64,000 nt of DNA from positions 1 through 64,000 of the forward strand of contig NZ_FNBB01000001.1 in NCBI RefSeq assembly GCF_900102105.1, in the 5' to 3' direction. This stretch comes from Agrobacterium pusense. Lineage in GTDB: Bacteria; Pseudomonadota; Alphaproteobacteria; Rhizobiales; Rhizobiaceae. Below are positions 7,655 to 15,787 of the stretch, piece by piece (within the stretch, counting starts at the first letter, position 1; each line of letters opens with the position of its first letter). Position numbers and translations under genes: made by a program. The notes under the pieces are model-generated. The model searched no databases and had not been told where the DNA came from. It was given only the letters and a program-made list of their open reading frames with translations.

Positions 7655-8251
7655 ATGCGCCCCACCCTTTCGACAATTCTGATCGCGGGCACCTCGCATG
7701 TCGGCAAAAGCACACTGGCCTGCCTGCTCAGCGAAAGGCTGCGCTGCGAGGCGATATCGACCGACAGTCTCGCCCGCCATCCGGGGAGGCCATGGGCGGG
7801 TATTCCGGTGCCTGTTGAGGAATATTACGCACAGCTGTCGGCGGATACGATCCACTGGTTTCTCAAGGTCCATCACCAGAACATCTGGCCGCTGATCCGC
7901 GCGATGATTGACAGAAGATCCGGCACAGGGACTACGACGATCTTCGAGGGCGCCGCCCTGCGACCGGAGTTCATATCGCCTCTCCTCGACAGCACGGTGG
8001 CGGGCGTATTTCTTCATGCCGACAATGATTTTCTTCTCGAAAGAATGCGCTCTGAAGCACGCTACCAAGATGCAACGGCGAAGAGGCAGCGGATCATGGA
8101 CGCCTTCATCGAACGCTCGCTACGTGAGAACACCGAGATGCTGGCATCCGCGCAGGAACACCGGGTGCCGATTGTCGACGTGACCCAAGGTGAAGAATTG
8201 GAGAAACTGCTAACCGATCTTGCGCCAGGCGCGGACATCCCTCTGTCCTGA
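7655..8251 (+). CDS. P-loop kinase/AAA-type ATPase of unknown substrate
   Basis: 198 aa from the ATG at 7655; an in-frame ATG at 7598 would add 19 residues. The Walker A motif GTSHVGKST (residues 12-20) is near the N-terminus, and hydrophobic TIFEGAALRPEF may carry the catalytic acid region. An Arg-rich lid-like segment (ERMRSEARYQDATAKRQRI) follows. This is the fold of adenylate-kinase/zeta-toxin-like small-molecule kinases, e.g. 2-phosphoglycerate kinase-like proteins, but no substrate motif is recognised. No antitoxin gene is adjacent, so I do not call it a toxin. Confidence 0.6.
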   Translation: MRPTLSTILIAGTSHVGKSTLACLLSERLRCEAISTDSLARHPGRPWAGIPVPVEEYYAQLSADTIHWFLKVHHQNIWPLIRAMIDRRSGTGTTTIFEGAALRPEFISPLLDSTVAGVFLHADNDFLLERMRSEARYQDATAKRQRIMDAFIERSLRENTEMLASAQEHRVPIVDVTQGEELEKLLTDLAPGADIPLS

Positions 8252-8398
8252 AGCTGGGCATGCGCACCACTGCGGCATCAATCCGCCATGTCGCCGCCCG
8301 TTAACATCCCTGAACACCATATGAACCGGGGCCTCAGGGTCCGTTCAGTCCGACTATGGCAAAACTCTGTCCATCAACTCCGATAAAGGGGAATGGAC

Positions 8399-8575
8399 AT
8401 GACAAAGCTGATCAGCCGACTGGCAATCTTCGCGTTTCTCATGGCGATCTTCGCCATGTCCTTCGCCTCGCTCGTCGTTAATCCGAACCGCAGTTTCCAG
8501 CGCGTGAATGCCGGTGCGGCAATCGCCTGCCAGCACGGCCCGGCGCCCGCCGCCAATTGCCCCGTCGTATTGTGA
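8399..8575 (+). CDS. Small membrane protein, 58 aa
   Basis: The ATG at 8399 has AGGGG 7 nt upstream; an ATG two codons earlier sits too close to it. One hydrophobic helix (LAIFAFLMAIFAMSFASLVV) is followed by a polar tail with one Cys. The next gene starts 10 bp after the stop with its own GAGGA, so the two small membrane proteins form an operon. I recognise no family. Confidence 0.55.
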   Translation: MTKLISRLAIFAFLMAIFAMSFASLVVNPNRSFQRVNAGAAIACQHGPAPAANCPVVL

Positions 8576-8585
8576 GGACCAGCCA

Positions 8586-8759
8586 ATGACCACCAGTTTT
8601 TCCAACGGCCTGTTCTCCGCACTGCGGCTGATGCTGATGGCCTCGATCTTTCTCGGCCCGGTGGCCGGACTTGCGGTTTACAAGGCCGATCCCCGCCCCG
8701 CCTCCAAAGGCGCCGGCTTCGTGCTGCTGATGAGCCTGCAGCGCGGCGCGCTCGGCTGA
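8586..8759 (+). CDS. Small membrane protein, 57 aa
   Basis: Starts MTTSFSNGLFSALRLMLMAS after GTGAGGACC at the stop of the preceding gene. It has one membrane helix (LMLMASIFLGPVAGLAVY) and a short basic tail. Both small proteins lie just before amn but appear to have a separate transcript, because amn has its own promoter. Function unknown. Confidence 0.55.
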   Translation: MTTSFSNGLFSALRLMLMASIFLGPVAGLAVYKADPRPASKGAGFVLLMSLQRGALG

Positions 8760-8829
8760 GTTTCTGCCGCGCCAGCATTGTCCGGCTGCATTTTCGCGTT
8801 TCTTTTCAGTTTCTTCGTATTTCTGTCGC

Positions 8830-8857
8830 TTGCCTGTCGAAATTGGCCTCTTATAAT
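8830..8857 (+). promoter_or_regulatory. Sigma70-type promoter of amn
   Basis: TTGCCT (8830-8835) and a perfect TATAAT (8852-8857) are separated by 16 nt. The -10 box ends only 5 nt before the amn ATG, so transcription should start at or next to the start codon. Confidence 0.55.
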
Positions 8858-8862
8858 GGGCC

Positions 8863-10368
8863 ATGACAATAGCAAAACCAACGATTCCGCCCCTCACCTT
8901 CATCAGTCCAGAGCCTTTCGCGCCGCAAACATTCACGGACCCGAAAGAAGCTGTTGCGGCTTTGAGCGCGCTCTACGAACGCAACACGGCGTTCCTGATC
9001 AATTCCTTCACAGACCTTGCCAAGGGCGCGCCGATTGCCGGGCGTTACCGCGCCTGCTACCCGCAGGTCAGCCTCGAGACCGCCACTTTCGGCCATGTCG
9101 ATTCCCGCCTTTCCTATGGCCACGTAACCGCGCCCGGCGTCTATACGACAACGATCACACGGCCTGAGCTTTTCCGCCACTATCTCAAGGAACAGCTGGG
9201 GCTTCTTATGAAGAACCACGGCGTTCCGGTCACGGTGTCGGAATCGGCTACGCCCATTCCGCTGCATTTCGCTTTCGGTGAAGGCGCGTATGTAGAGGCG
9301 GCGGCGGCTTCGTCGCTGTCAGACGTGCCGCTGCGTGATCTCTTCGATACGCCCGATCTCAACAATACCGACGATCTCATAGCCAATGGCGAATATGATC
9401 AGGTGCCGGGCGAGCCGGCGCCGCTTGCGCCCTTTACGGCGCAGCGCATCGATTATTCGCTGGCGCGCCTCAGCCATTATACGGCGACGAGCGCCAGCCA
9501 TTTCCAGAACTTCGTGCTGTTCACCAACTACCAGTTCTATATCGACGAATTCGCTGCCTGGGCGAGGCAGATGATGAAGAATGGCGGCGAGGGTTACACG
9601 GCCTTTGTGGAGCCGGGCAACATCATCACCCATGCGGGTTCCGACAAGCCCGAGACGGACGCGGTGCTGGCCCGACTGCCGCAGATGCCGGCCTATCACC
9701 TGAAGAAAAAAGGTCACGCCGGCATTACGCTCGTCAATATCGGCGTCGGCCCCTCCAACGCCAAGACGATCACCGATCACATTGCCGTGCTGCGCCCGCA
9801 TGCGTGGCTGATGGTCGGCCACTGCGCCGGGCTGCGCAACAGCCAGCGGTTGGGCGACTATGTTCTGGCCCACGCCTATGTGCGCGAGGACCACGTGCTT
9901 GACGACGACCTGCCGGTGTGGGTACCCATCCCGGCTCTTGCCGAAGTGCAGCTCGCGCTGGAAGGTGCAGTCGCCGAAGTCACGGGTTACGAGGGCTTCG
10001 AACTGAAGCGCATCATGCGCACCGGCACCGTCGCTACCATCGACAACCGCAACTGGGAGCTCCGTGATCAGGCCGGTCCCGTCAAGCGCCTATCGCAGTC
10101 CCGCGCCATCGCGCTTGACATGGAATCCGCCACCATAGCGGCCAACGGCTTCCGCTTCCGTGTGCCCTACGGCACTCTGCTGTGCGTTTCCGACAAGCCA
10201 CTGCATGGCGAATTGAAGCTGCCAGGCATGGCGACGGAATTTTACCGCACCCAGGTCGCCCAGCATCTGCAGATCGGCATCCGCGCCGTGCAGAAGCTTG
10301 CCGCCATGCCGACAGAAACGCTGCACTCGCGCAAGCTCAGAAGCTTCTACGAGACGGCGTTCCAGTAA
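8863..10368 (+). CDS. amn: AMP nucleosidase
   Basis: 501 aa, close to the E. coli enzyme in length. Amn hydrolyses AMP to adenine and ribose 5-phosphate in the cytoplasm and so trims the adenylate pool. The N-terminal domain (about 1-180) carries YPQVSLETATFGHVDSRLSY; the catalytic domain resembles purine nucleoside phosphorylases, with GVGPSNAKTITDHIAVLRPH and VDMESAT-like ALDMESATIAANGFRFRVPY, whose Glu binds the ribose. No Shine-Dalgarno sequence precedes the ATG, in keeping with the promoter placement that predicts a leaderless transcript. vapBC follows. Confidence 0.92.
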   Translation: MTIAKPTIPPLTFISPEPFAPQTFTDPKEAVAALSALYERNTAFLINSFTDLAKGAPIAGRYRACYPQVSLETATFGHVDSRLSYGHVTAPGVYTTTITRPELFRHYLKEQLGLLMKNHGVPVTVSESATPIPLHFAFGEGAYVEAAAASSLSDVPLRDLFDTPDLNNTDDLIANGEYDQVPGEPAPLAPFTAQRIDYSLARLSHYTATSASHFQNFVLFTNYQFYIDEFAAWARQMMKNGGEGYTAFVEPGNIITHAGSDKPETDAVLARLPQMPAYHLKKKGHAGITLVNIGVGPSNAKTITDHIAVLRPHAWLMVGHCAGLRNSQRLGDYVLAHAYVREDHVLDDDLPVWVPIPALAEVQLALEGAVAEVTGYEGFELKRIMRTGTVATIDNRNWELRDQAGPVKRLSQSRAIALDMESATIAANGFRFRVPYGTLLCVSDKPLHGELKLPGMATEFYRTQVAQHLQIGIRAVQKLAAMPTETLHSRKLRSFYETAFQ

Positions 10369-10390
10369 AAAGAGATATCGCAGAAGCATG

Positions 10391-10426
10391 CCTTGGTGTA
10401 TGATTTTGAAAATCGATACACCAAGG
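10391..10426. promoter_or_regulatory. Palindromic operator of vapBC
   Basis: Perfect 11-bp arms CCTTGGTGTAT (10391-10401) and ATACACCAAGG (10416-10426) enclose a 14-bp spacer with its own GATTTT/AAAATC symmetry. The right arm contains the AAGG ribosome-binding site 7 nt before the vapB ATG. Type II toxin-antitoxin operons are usually autorepressed at such palindromes; this is the likely VapBC binding site. Confidence 0.7.
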
Positions 10427-10433
10427 ATTATCC

Positions 10434-10664
10434 ATGCGTACGAATATTGATCTTGATGACGCCTTGATCGCCGAAGCGATGGAAATTACCGGCCTTTCGA
10501 CAAAAAAGGCGACGGTGGAGAAGGCGTTGCGCGATCTTGTAGAGAATCTCGGACGACGCAAAGCGTTGGAAGAACTGAGAGGCATCGGCTGGAGTGGCAA
10601 TCTGGACGATGTGCGCCGTAGCTGGAGCGTGGACGACATCGAAGCGCAAGACGCCGCGGAATGA
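10434..10664 (+). CDS. vapB: VapB-type antitoxin
   Basis: 76 aa starting MRTNIDLDDALIAEAMEITG, the DUF2191/VapB ribbon-helix-helix signature: a short strand, then two helices (TKKATVEKALRDLVE). The C-terminal part, with GWSGNLDDVRRSW, is the flexible segment that normally covers the toxin active site. It neutralises VapC and represses its own operon. The stop overlaps the toxin start by 4 bp (ATGA), so translation is coupled. It sits right behind a palindrome that covers its ribosome-binding site. Confidence 0.85.
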   Translation: MRTNIDLDDALIAEAMEITGLSTKKATVEKALRDLVENLGRRKALEELRGIGWSGNLDDVRRSWSVDDIEAQDAAE

Positions 10665-11050
10665 TAGTCGTCGATACTTCTGTCTGGATTGACTGGTTTC
10701 AGAATAAATCCACGCGCCAAGGTAGGATGCTAAATGATATCGGCGATCTGACCGACGTCATCATCGGCGACATTATTCTCCTCGAAATCCTGCAGGGCGA
10801 ACGCAACGACGATCGGGCGGCGGCGATACATGACCGGTTAAAGCGCTTCGGTTTTGTCTCGATGCTCACGCCAGAACTTGCCGTGAAATCCGCCGCTAAC
10901 TATCGGAAACTTCGAAGCGTTGGGAAAACCGTGCGTAAAACTCCCGACCTCATCATCGGCACCTACTGTATTGAGCACGGCCATAAGCTGCTGCAAAACG
11001 ACCGAGACTTTCAGCCGATGGCCGATCATCTCGGTCTGCAACTGGCATGA
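10661..11050 (+). CDS. vapC: VapC-type PIN-domain ribonuclease toxin
   Basis: 129 aa, usual VapC length. The PIN-domain acidic residues that bind Mg2+ are present: Asp5 (VVDTSVW), Glu42 (LLEILQG), Asp96 (TPDLIIG) and Asp114/Asp116 (QNDRDF). VapC toxins cut specific RNAs, often initiator tRNA or the sarcin-ricin loop, when freed from VapB. All catalytic positions look intact, so the pair is probably functional. It ends 3 bp from the convergent OsmC gene, with no room for a terminator between them. Confidence 0.88.
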   Translation: MIVVDTSVWIDWFQNKSTRQGRMLNDIGDLTDVIIGDIILLEILQGERNDDRAAAIHDRLKRFGFVSMLTPELAVKSAANYRKLRSVGKTVRKTPDLIIGTYCIEHGHKLLQNDRDFQPMADHLGLQLA

Positions 11051-11053
11051 GTC

Positions 11054-11524
11054 TCAAACCACCTTCACGGTCCCCTCCACCCGCACCGGAAAATTCACCG
11101 ACCGCGCGATGAAGCACTTGTCGTGCGCGTCATGGTGCAGCGCATCCGCCCGGGCGGGATCGCCCTTCGAGATGGTGATGACCGGTTTCAGCACCACTTC
11201 GCTGAACTGCCCGGCGCCATCCTTTTCCATGACGAGCGTGCCTTCGGCATCGTCGACATAGTCTTCGACGATGATGCCGTTGACCGAGCAGAAATGCAGG
11301 TACCAGAGCTTGTGGCAGGCCGAGAGCGAAGCGACCAGCAGGTCTTCAGGATTCCAGCGGGCGGGATCGCCACGGAAGGCCGGATCGGACGAGCCGGCTA
11401 TATCAGCCTTTCCCTCGGTGGAAATTGTGTAGTCGCGTTCGTAGTCGCGATAGCCCGACGTGCCCTTGCCACGATTACCCGTCCACGTCACCTTCACGGC
11501 GTAATGGTGTTCCTGTCCTGCCAT
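11054..11524 (-). CDS. OsmC family peroxide-reducing protein
   Basis: 156 aa from the ATG at 11524, preceded by GGGAGG; the longer frame upstream is not supported. OsmC/Ohr proteins reduce organic hydroperoxides with two cysteines. Cys70 lies in VASLSACHKLWYLHF and Cys137 in HDKCFIARSVNFPV, both at family positions. The AFRGDPARWNPEDLLVAS stretch is typical of the OsmC branch rather than Ohr, as is the HFCSVNGI segment. It is a cytoplasmic enzyme, usually induced by stress. It runs convergent with vapC, and the class III aminotransferase gene ends upstream on the same strand. Confidence 0.85.
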   Translation of the reverse strand: MAGQEHHYAVKVTWTGNRGKGTSGYRDYERDYTISTEGKADIAGSSDPAFRGDPARWNPEDLLVASLSACHKLWYLHFCSVNGIIVEDYVDDAEGTLVMEKDGAGQFSEVVLKPVITISKGDPARADALHHDAHDKCFIARSVNFPVRVEGTVKVV

Positions 11525-11561
11525 TTCAGTCCTCCCTTGGCATCTCTTTTCGCATTCTTTA

Positions 11562-11597
11562 ACGGAAAACCGGTGTCCACTTTCCCTAGAAATGCTC
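11562..11597. repeat. Dispersed 36-bp motif, copy 1
   Basis: Reads ACGGAAAACCGG, one variable base, TCCACTTT, then GAAATGCTC. A near-identical copy lies at 24381-24416. The stop codon of the class III aminotransferase gene (11586-11588) falls inside it, so its last residues are encoded by the repeat. Confidence 0.65.
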
Positions 11598-12959
11598 GCG
11601 CGTATCACGCAGGTGGTCGAGCCCCTTGCGCAACGTCTCTATGATCTCATCCACTTCCGAACGGCTGATGGTCAGCGCCGGCGAAGCCAGCATTCGGTCG
11701 CCCGTTGCGCGCATGACGAGGCCGTTTGCAAGGCAATGATTGCGCACCGTTATGCCAACATCGTCCGGCTTGCCGAAGCGTCTGCGGGTCGCCTTGTCCA
11801 CCGTGATCTGCAGTCCACCCATCAAGCCGACATTGACGGCTTCGCCCACCAGTTCGTGGTCCTCAAGGCTTTTCCAGCCCTCGGAAAAATAAGGGCCGAT
11901 ATCGTCGCGCACCCGCTCCACCAGACCCTCCGCTTCGATGATGCGGAGATTTTCCAGCGCGGCGGCGGCGCAGACGGGATGTCCGGAATAGGTGAAGCCG
12001 TGGTTGAAATCACCGACCTCGGACAACATCACTTCTGCCACCCGATCCGACACGACCACGCCGCCAATCGGCAGATAACCCGAGGACAGGCCCTTGGCGA
12101 TGGGGGCAAAGTCCGGCTCCACGCCGAAATACTGGTAGCCGAACCAGGAGCCCAGGCGACCGAAACCGCAGATCACCTCATCGGAGACGAGCAGAATATT
12201 GCGCGCCTTGCAGATACGGGCGATTTCCGGCCAGTAGGTCTCCGGCGGTACAATGACGCCACCGGCTCCCTGAATCGGTTCGGCCACGAAAGCAGCAACG
12301 TTTTCCTCGCCCAATTCGTCGATTTTCTCATTGAGTTCGCGAGCCACCTTCAGGCCGAATTCGGCCGGAGAAAGATCGCCACCCTCGGCATACCAATAGG
12401 GCTGGCCAATATGGGCGACGCCATCGATGGGCAGGCTGCCCTGCTCGTGCATCCACGTCATGCCACCCAGCGAGGCCCCGGCCACCGTCGAGCCGTGGTA
12501 GCCGTTGCGGCGGGCGATAACTTTCGTCTTCGCGGGATGGCCGAGGGCCTTCCAGTAGACCCGCGCCATGCGGAACCAGGTATCGGTGGCTTCCGAGCCG
12601 GAATTGGTAAAGAATACGTGGTTCATGCCAGGCCCGGCGTGAGAAGCGATCTTCTGCGCCAGCAGCGTCGCGGGCGGCGTGGTGGTGCCGAAAAACGCGT
12701 TGTAATAGGGGAGCTCGTTCATCTGACGCCGTACCACATCGGCGATCTCGCGGCGTCCGTAACCGATATTCACACACCAGAGGCCGGCGAAGGCGTCGAG
12801 ATATTTCCTGCCGGTGCTGTCGTAGATGAACACCCCTTCCGCGCGCTCGATGATGCGGGTGCCGGCGGCGTTGAGCTTGCCCATGTCTGAAAAGGGATGG
12901 AGATGATGGGCGGCATCGATGGCAGCAAGGTTGGAGAGGGGTTTGGAGATTTCATTCAT
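11586..12959 (-). CDS. Class III (omega) aminotransferase, PLP-dependent
   Basis: 457 aa from the ATG at 12959 (MNEISKPLSNLAAIDAAHHL) with GGGAG upstream. Family features: FTNSGSEATDT for PLP phosphate binding, NGYHGST, EPIQGAGGVIVPP, the SDEVICGFGRLG acid segment, and Lys289 in PIAKGLSSGYLPIGG forming the Schiff base. The HLHPFSDM start and YYNAFFGTTTPPA are characteristic of omega-amino acid:pyruvate, putrescine:pyruvate or taurine-type enzymes, which move an amino group from a terminal amine to pyruvate. The substrate is not decided by sequence. It ends inside a dispersed repeat. Confidence 0.87.
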   Translation of the reverse strand: MNEISKPLSNLAAIDAAHHLHPFSDMGKLNAAGTRIIERAEGVFIYDSTGRKYLDAFAGLWCVNIGYGRREIADVVRRQMNELPYYNAFFGTTTPPATLLAQKIASHAGPGMNHVFFTNSGSEATDTWFRMARVYWKALGHPAKTKVIARRNGYHGSTVAGASLGGMTWMHEQGSLPIDGVAHIGQPYWYAEGGDLSPAEFGLKVARELNEKIDELGEENVAAFVAEPIQGAGGVIVPPETYWPEIARICKARNILLVSDEVICGFGRLGSWFGYQYFGVEPDFAPIAKGLSSGYLPIGGVVVSDRVAEVMLSEVGDFNHGFTYSGHPVCAAAALENLRIIEAEGLVERVRDDIGPYFSEGWKSLEDHELVGEAVNVGLMGGLQITVDKATRRRFGKPDDVGITVRNHCLANGLVMRATGDRMLASPALTISRSEVDEIIETLRKGLDHLRDTREHF

Positions 12960-13074
12960 GACAGATCGCACTCCCATAGAAGCGACAGCGCGCACGCCAT
13001 CGCACCCGCCGACCATGGCCGGGCGGCTTCGATTTGGCAAGACTGGAGGTTTTCAGGGGCTAGGGAGGACACGA

Positions 13075-13123
13075 CATCGCCGCCTGTTTTTCTCCCCGCC
13101 GGGCAGAAGAACAGACGGCGATG
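13075..13123. repeat. Inverted repeat between two leftward genes
   Basis: 19-nt arms (13075-13093 and 13105-13123, two mismatches) around an 11-nt GC-rich loop. The loop contains CTCCCCGCCGGG, the core of the rhizobial palindromic elements seen elsewhere in the window. It may also serve as a terminator for the lipid kinase gene, which ends at 13147. Confidence 0.5.
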
Positions 13124-13146
13124 GCCTAATTCACGGTCGGTTTGCG

Positions 13147-14055
13147 CTAAGCGAAGAACGCCCGCCCCACCAGCACCTTCAACTCGCCGGCGTGCACTTC
13201 CAGTGCCACGTCGCGTTCCATCGGCAGCAGCTCGCCATCGATGACGCAGCGGACATCATGGCGTTTCTTGGGAAAATGCAGTTCCACATCCGTCACGGTC
13301 ATGGCTGTCACGGCGGCATTCTGCTTGAATTTGCCGCGCAGAATATCCAGGGCGAGTCTGGCGACACCGGACGGGCGTAACGGATCGGTGAGATAAAAAC
13401 CCAGATGGCCGCCGGAGACGTTATCCGCCACCAGCAGCGAATTCTGACCGAATTCATTGTTGGAGACGGAAATGGCGGATACCTTTCGATGCTGCGTCCG
13501 GCCATCAACGGTGTATTCCACCTCGAAAACAGGCGGGTTGAGGATGACGCTGATGGCGGCACGGATGCTCGCCTTGATCTTGCCGAGACGGGAGGCAAAG
13601 GCGAGATTGTTTCGATAGCGCACCATGCGCGAATGCAGGCCCGCGGAAAACTGGTGGACAAAGAGGCGGCCATTGGCGCTGGCGATGTCGACACTGGCAA
13701 TCTCGCCATTCGCCAGCGTCTCCAGCGCCTGACGAATGTCGAGCGGCAGCTTCAGCGAGCGGGCGAAGAGGTTCATGGTGCCGGCCGGCACGATGCCGAG
13801 CGCGATGCCCTGTTTCCAGGCAATGCCGGCAGCCGCCGAAATGGTGCCATCTCCGCCGCCGGCAATGATGCCTTCAATGCCCGGCTCCTCGGCGGCGCGT
13901 TCCATTTCCTCGACGACGTCCTTTCCGGAGACAAGACGGCAATCGATCACGTGTCCGGCGCGGGTGAAGACCTCGCGGGCATGATCACAATAGGCTTCCA
14001 TGTCGGTGGTGCGAAATGTGCCGCCGTCACGATTGAAAATTGCAATGAGCTTCAT
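13147..14055 (-). CDS. Diacylglycerol/lipid kinase family protein
   Basis: 302 aa from the ATG at 14055. The ATP-binding GGGDGT motif (about residues 66-71) and the following AAAGIAWKQGIALGIVPAGTMNLFAR segment define the DAGK catalytic domain of the YegS/LCB5 kind. These soluble or peripheral enzymes phosphorylate lipid hydroxyls such as diacylglycerol or phosphatidylglycerol. The C-terminal beta-rich domain with SNNEFGQNSLLVADN and VIDGELLPMERD is present, so the protein is full length. The exact lipid substrate is unknown. Confidence 0.8.
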   Translation of the reverse strand: MKLIAIFNRDGGTFRTTDMEAYCDHAREVFTRAGHVIDCRLVSGKDVVEEMERAAEEPGIEGIIAGGGDGTISAAAGIAWKQGIALGIVPAGTMNLFARSLKLPLDIRQALETLANGEIASVDIASANGRLFVHQFSAGLHSRMVRYRNNLAFASRLGKIKASIRAAISVILNPPVFEVEYTVDGRTQHRKVSAISVSNNEFGQNSLLVADNVSGGHLGFYLTDPLRPSGVARLALDILRGKFKQNAAVTAMTVTDVELHFPKKRHDVRCVIDGELLPMERDVALEVHAGELKVLVGRAFFA

Positions 14056-14198
14056 GTTTCCAACCCGGTCCCGTAACATTCGCAGCCGCGCGTAAATGCC
14101 TGGCCTTATATAGAGTTCCGAACACCATCGCGTGAAGATCGTCTTTTGCCGAGAATCGCTCTACCGCAACGCATCATTTCATGTTAGAGGTCACTTAA

Positions 14199-14214
14199 GG
14201 TCATTTTCATGACC
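14199..14214. promoter_or_regulatory. GGTCAT-N4-ATGACC inverted repeat upstream of MFS gene
   Basis: A perfect 6-bp inverted repeat 80 bp before the MFS start, with a further GAGGTCA half-site about 11 bp to its left. It has the size of a regulator-binding site for an efflux gene; the regulator is unknown. Confidence 0.4.
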
Positions 14215-14294
14215 GCGCATCTCCAGTCAGGGCAGACCGCTCCCATACGGTCTTGCCCTTTTTTCTGTGGGCCCTTCCCGCTTTTCAGGTCACG

Positions 14295-15539
14295 ATGAGC
14301 CATTCGAACATCTCCGAAGCCCGCCCTGGCGGGGAGAATGAAACCGTTTACACGGCTGCGCCTGCCGTGGTCCTCTCCCCACTTGCCATTGCGCTTATAG
14401 AGCTGGCGCTGGCTGCCGGCGGTTTTGGCATCGGTACCGGCGAATTCGCCATCATGGGCCTTTTGCCCGACGTCGCCTCGACCTATGGCGTCACGGTGCC
14501 GGAAGCGGGTTATGTCATCACCGCCTATGCGCTGGGCGTCGTCATTGGCGCGCCGATCATCGCGGTTCTCGCCGCACGCATCACGCGCCGCACATTGCTT
14601 CTCAGTCTGATGGGACTTTTTGCGGCTGGAAACATCCTGAGCGCCGTCGCGCCGGATTTTGTGAGCTTCACCATTCTGCGCTTCATCACCGGCCTGCCAC
14701 ATGGGGCCTATTTTGGCGTTGCGGCGCTTGTGGCGGCCTCGATGGCGCCAATCCACAAGCGCGCCCGCGCCGTTGGCCGCGTCATGCTCGGCCTCACCAT
14801 CGCCACCCTGCTCGGCACTCCGCTCGCCACCTTCTTCGGCCAGCTGCTGTCCTGGCGCGCGGCCTTCATGCTTGTCGGCGGCATCGCACTTCTGACGGTG
14901 GCCCTGCTTTGGCTGTTCCAGCCGCGTGACAGGGTTGAAGAAGGCGCCAGCGTATGGCGCGAACTCGGCGCCTTCCGCCGCGTACAGGTATGGCTGACGC
15001 TCGCCATTGCCGCCGTCGGCTTTGGCGGCATGTTCTCGGTCTTCAGCTATATCGCGAAGACCACGACTGACGTGGCGATGATGCCGGTTTCCACGGTCTC
15101 CATGGTGCTGGCGCTGTTCGGCATCGGCATGAATGTCGGTAATGTAGTCGGCTCAAGGCTCGCCGATATCTCGCTCAACGGCACGATTGGCGGCATGCTC
15201 GCCTTCAACGTGGTGGTCATGGCTGTTTTCGGCATGACGGCGCAGGATCCCTTCATGCTCTGCCTTTGCGTCTTCCTGATCGGCTGCGGTTTTGCCGCCT
15301 GCCCGGCCGTACAGACGCGGCTGATGGATGTGGCGCAGGATGCGCAGACGCTGGCTGCCGCCTCGAACCATTCCGCCTTCAACATCGCCAATGCGCTTGG
15401 CGCCTGGCTCGGCGGCCTCGTCATCGCCATGGGCTTCGGTTACGCCTCGACGGGTTATGTGGGCGCCGTTCTTTCCCTTCTCGGGCTTGGCGTTTTTCTT
15501 GTCTCCGTCACCGTAGAGCGGCGTCAAAAGGCGGCTTGA
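14295..15539 (+). CDS. MFS transporter, DHA1 (sugar/drug efflux) type
   Basis: 414 aa with 12 predicted membrane segments. It begins after a polar N-terminus with GTGEFAIMGLLPDVA, the hallmark of the arabinose-efflux/AraJ-SotB-like DHA1 branch. LAARITRRTLLLSLMG fits MFS motif A between segments 2 and 3, and FITGLPHGAYFGVAALVAAS fits the segment 4-5 region. These carriers export drugs, sugars or small metabolites with the proton gradient in the inner membrane. Monocistronic, with a possible operator just upstream. The substrate is unknown. Confidence 0.82.
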   Translation: MSHSNISEARPGGENETVYTAAPAVVLSPLAIALIELALAAGGFGIGTGEFAIMGLLPDVASTYGVTVPEAGYVITAYALGVVIGAPIIAVLAARITRRTLLLSLMGLFAAGNILSAVAPDFVSFTILRFITGLPHGAYFGVAALVAASMAPIHKRARAVGRVMLGLTIATLLGTPLATFFGQLLSWRAAFMLVGGIALLTVALLWLFQPRDRVEEGASVWRELGAFRRVQVWLTLAIAAVGFGGMFSVFSYIAKTTTDVAMMPVSTVSMVLALFGIGMNVGNVVGSRLADISLNGTIGGMLAFNVVVMAVFGMTAQDPFMLCLCVFLIGCGFAACPAVQTRLMDVAQDAQTLAAASNHSAFNIANALGAWLGGLVIAMGFGYASTGYVGAVLSLLGLGVFLVSVTVERRQKAA

Positions 15540-15664
15540 CCCGGCCCTTTCGAAGCTTACGGAAAATTCACAATCGGGCGCTTGACTCTTTCCGGTTTCA
15601 GGCGCAACACGGCCATACGCGCATGCCTTGCGGCACGGCGCGGATTTCAACGGAGCATCATTAG

Positions 15665-15787
15665 ATGTCTAGCGACAGTAGCAGTCGATTGCCTTTGCCG
15701 AAAGCGGCGAACGGGAACTGATCCGACCGCTGTCGGCTCACCACCGCGTTCGCCGTGATCGGCGAATCGACGGAAAGGTGAGCAATC
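15665..15787 (+). promoter_or_regulatory. Structured 5' leader of mgtE, riboswitch-like
   Basis: Several perfect stems are possible. GTCGATT (15684-15690) pairs with AATCGAC (15765-15771), extended by GCC/GGC. GCCG-AAAG-CGGC forms at 15697-15708. CCGAC-CGCT-GTCGG forms at 15723-15736. TTCGCC pairs with GGCGAA across 15749-15766. GCTCACC (15736-15742) is the exact complement of the Shine-Dalgarno region GGTGAGC (15777-15783). Some of these exclude each other, as in translational switches. It does not resemble the M-box core I know. The class is inferred only from structure and the Mg2+ transporter downstream. Confidence 0.5.

Noticed and set aside
7655..8251. Zeta-type toxin
   Set aside because: A P-loop alone is not enough; there is no adjacent antitoxin and no zeta-specific motif.
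15665..15787. Known M-box or yybP-ykoY riboswitch upstream of mgtE
   Set aside because: The conserved core sequences I remember for these classes are not present; I keep it as an unclassified leader.
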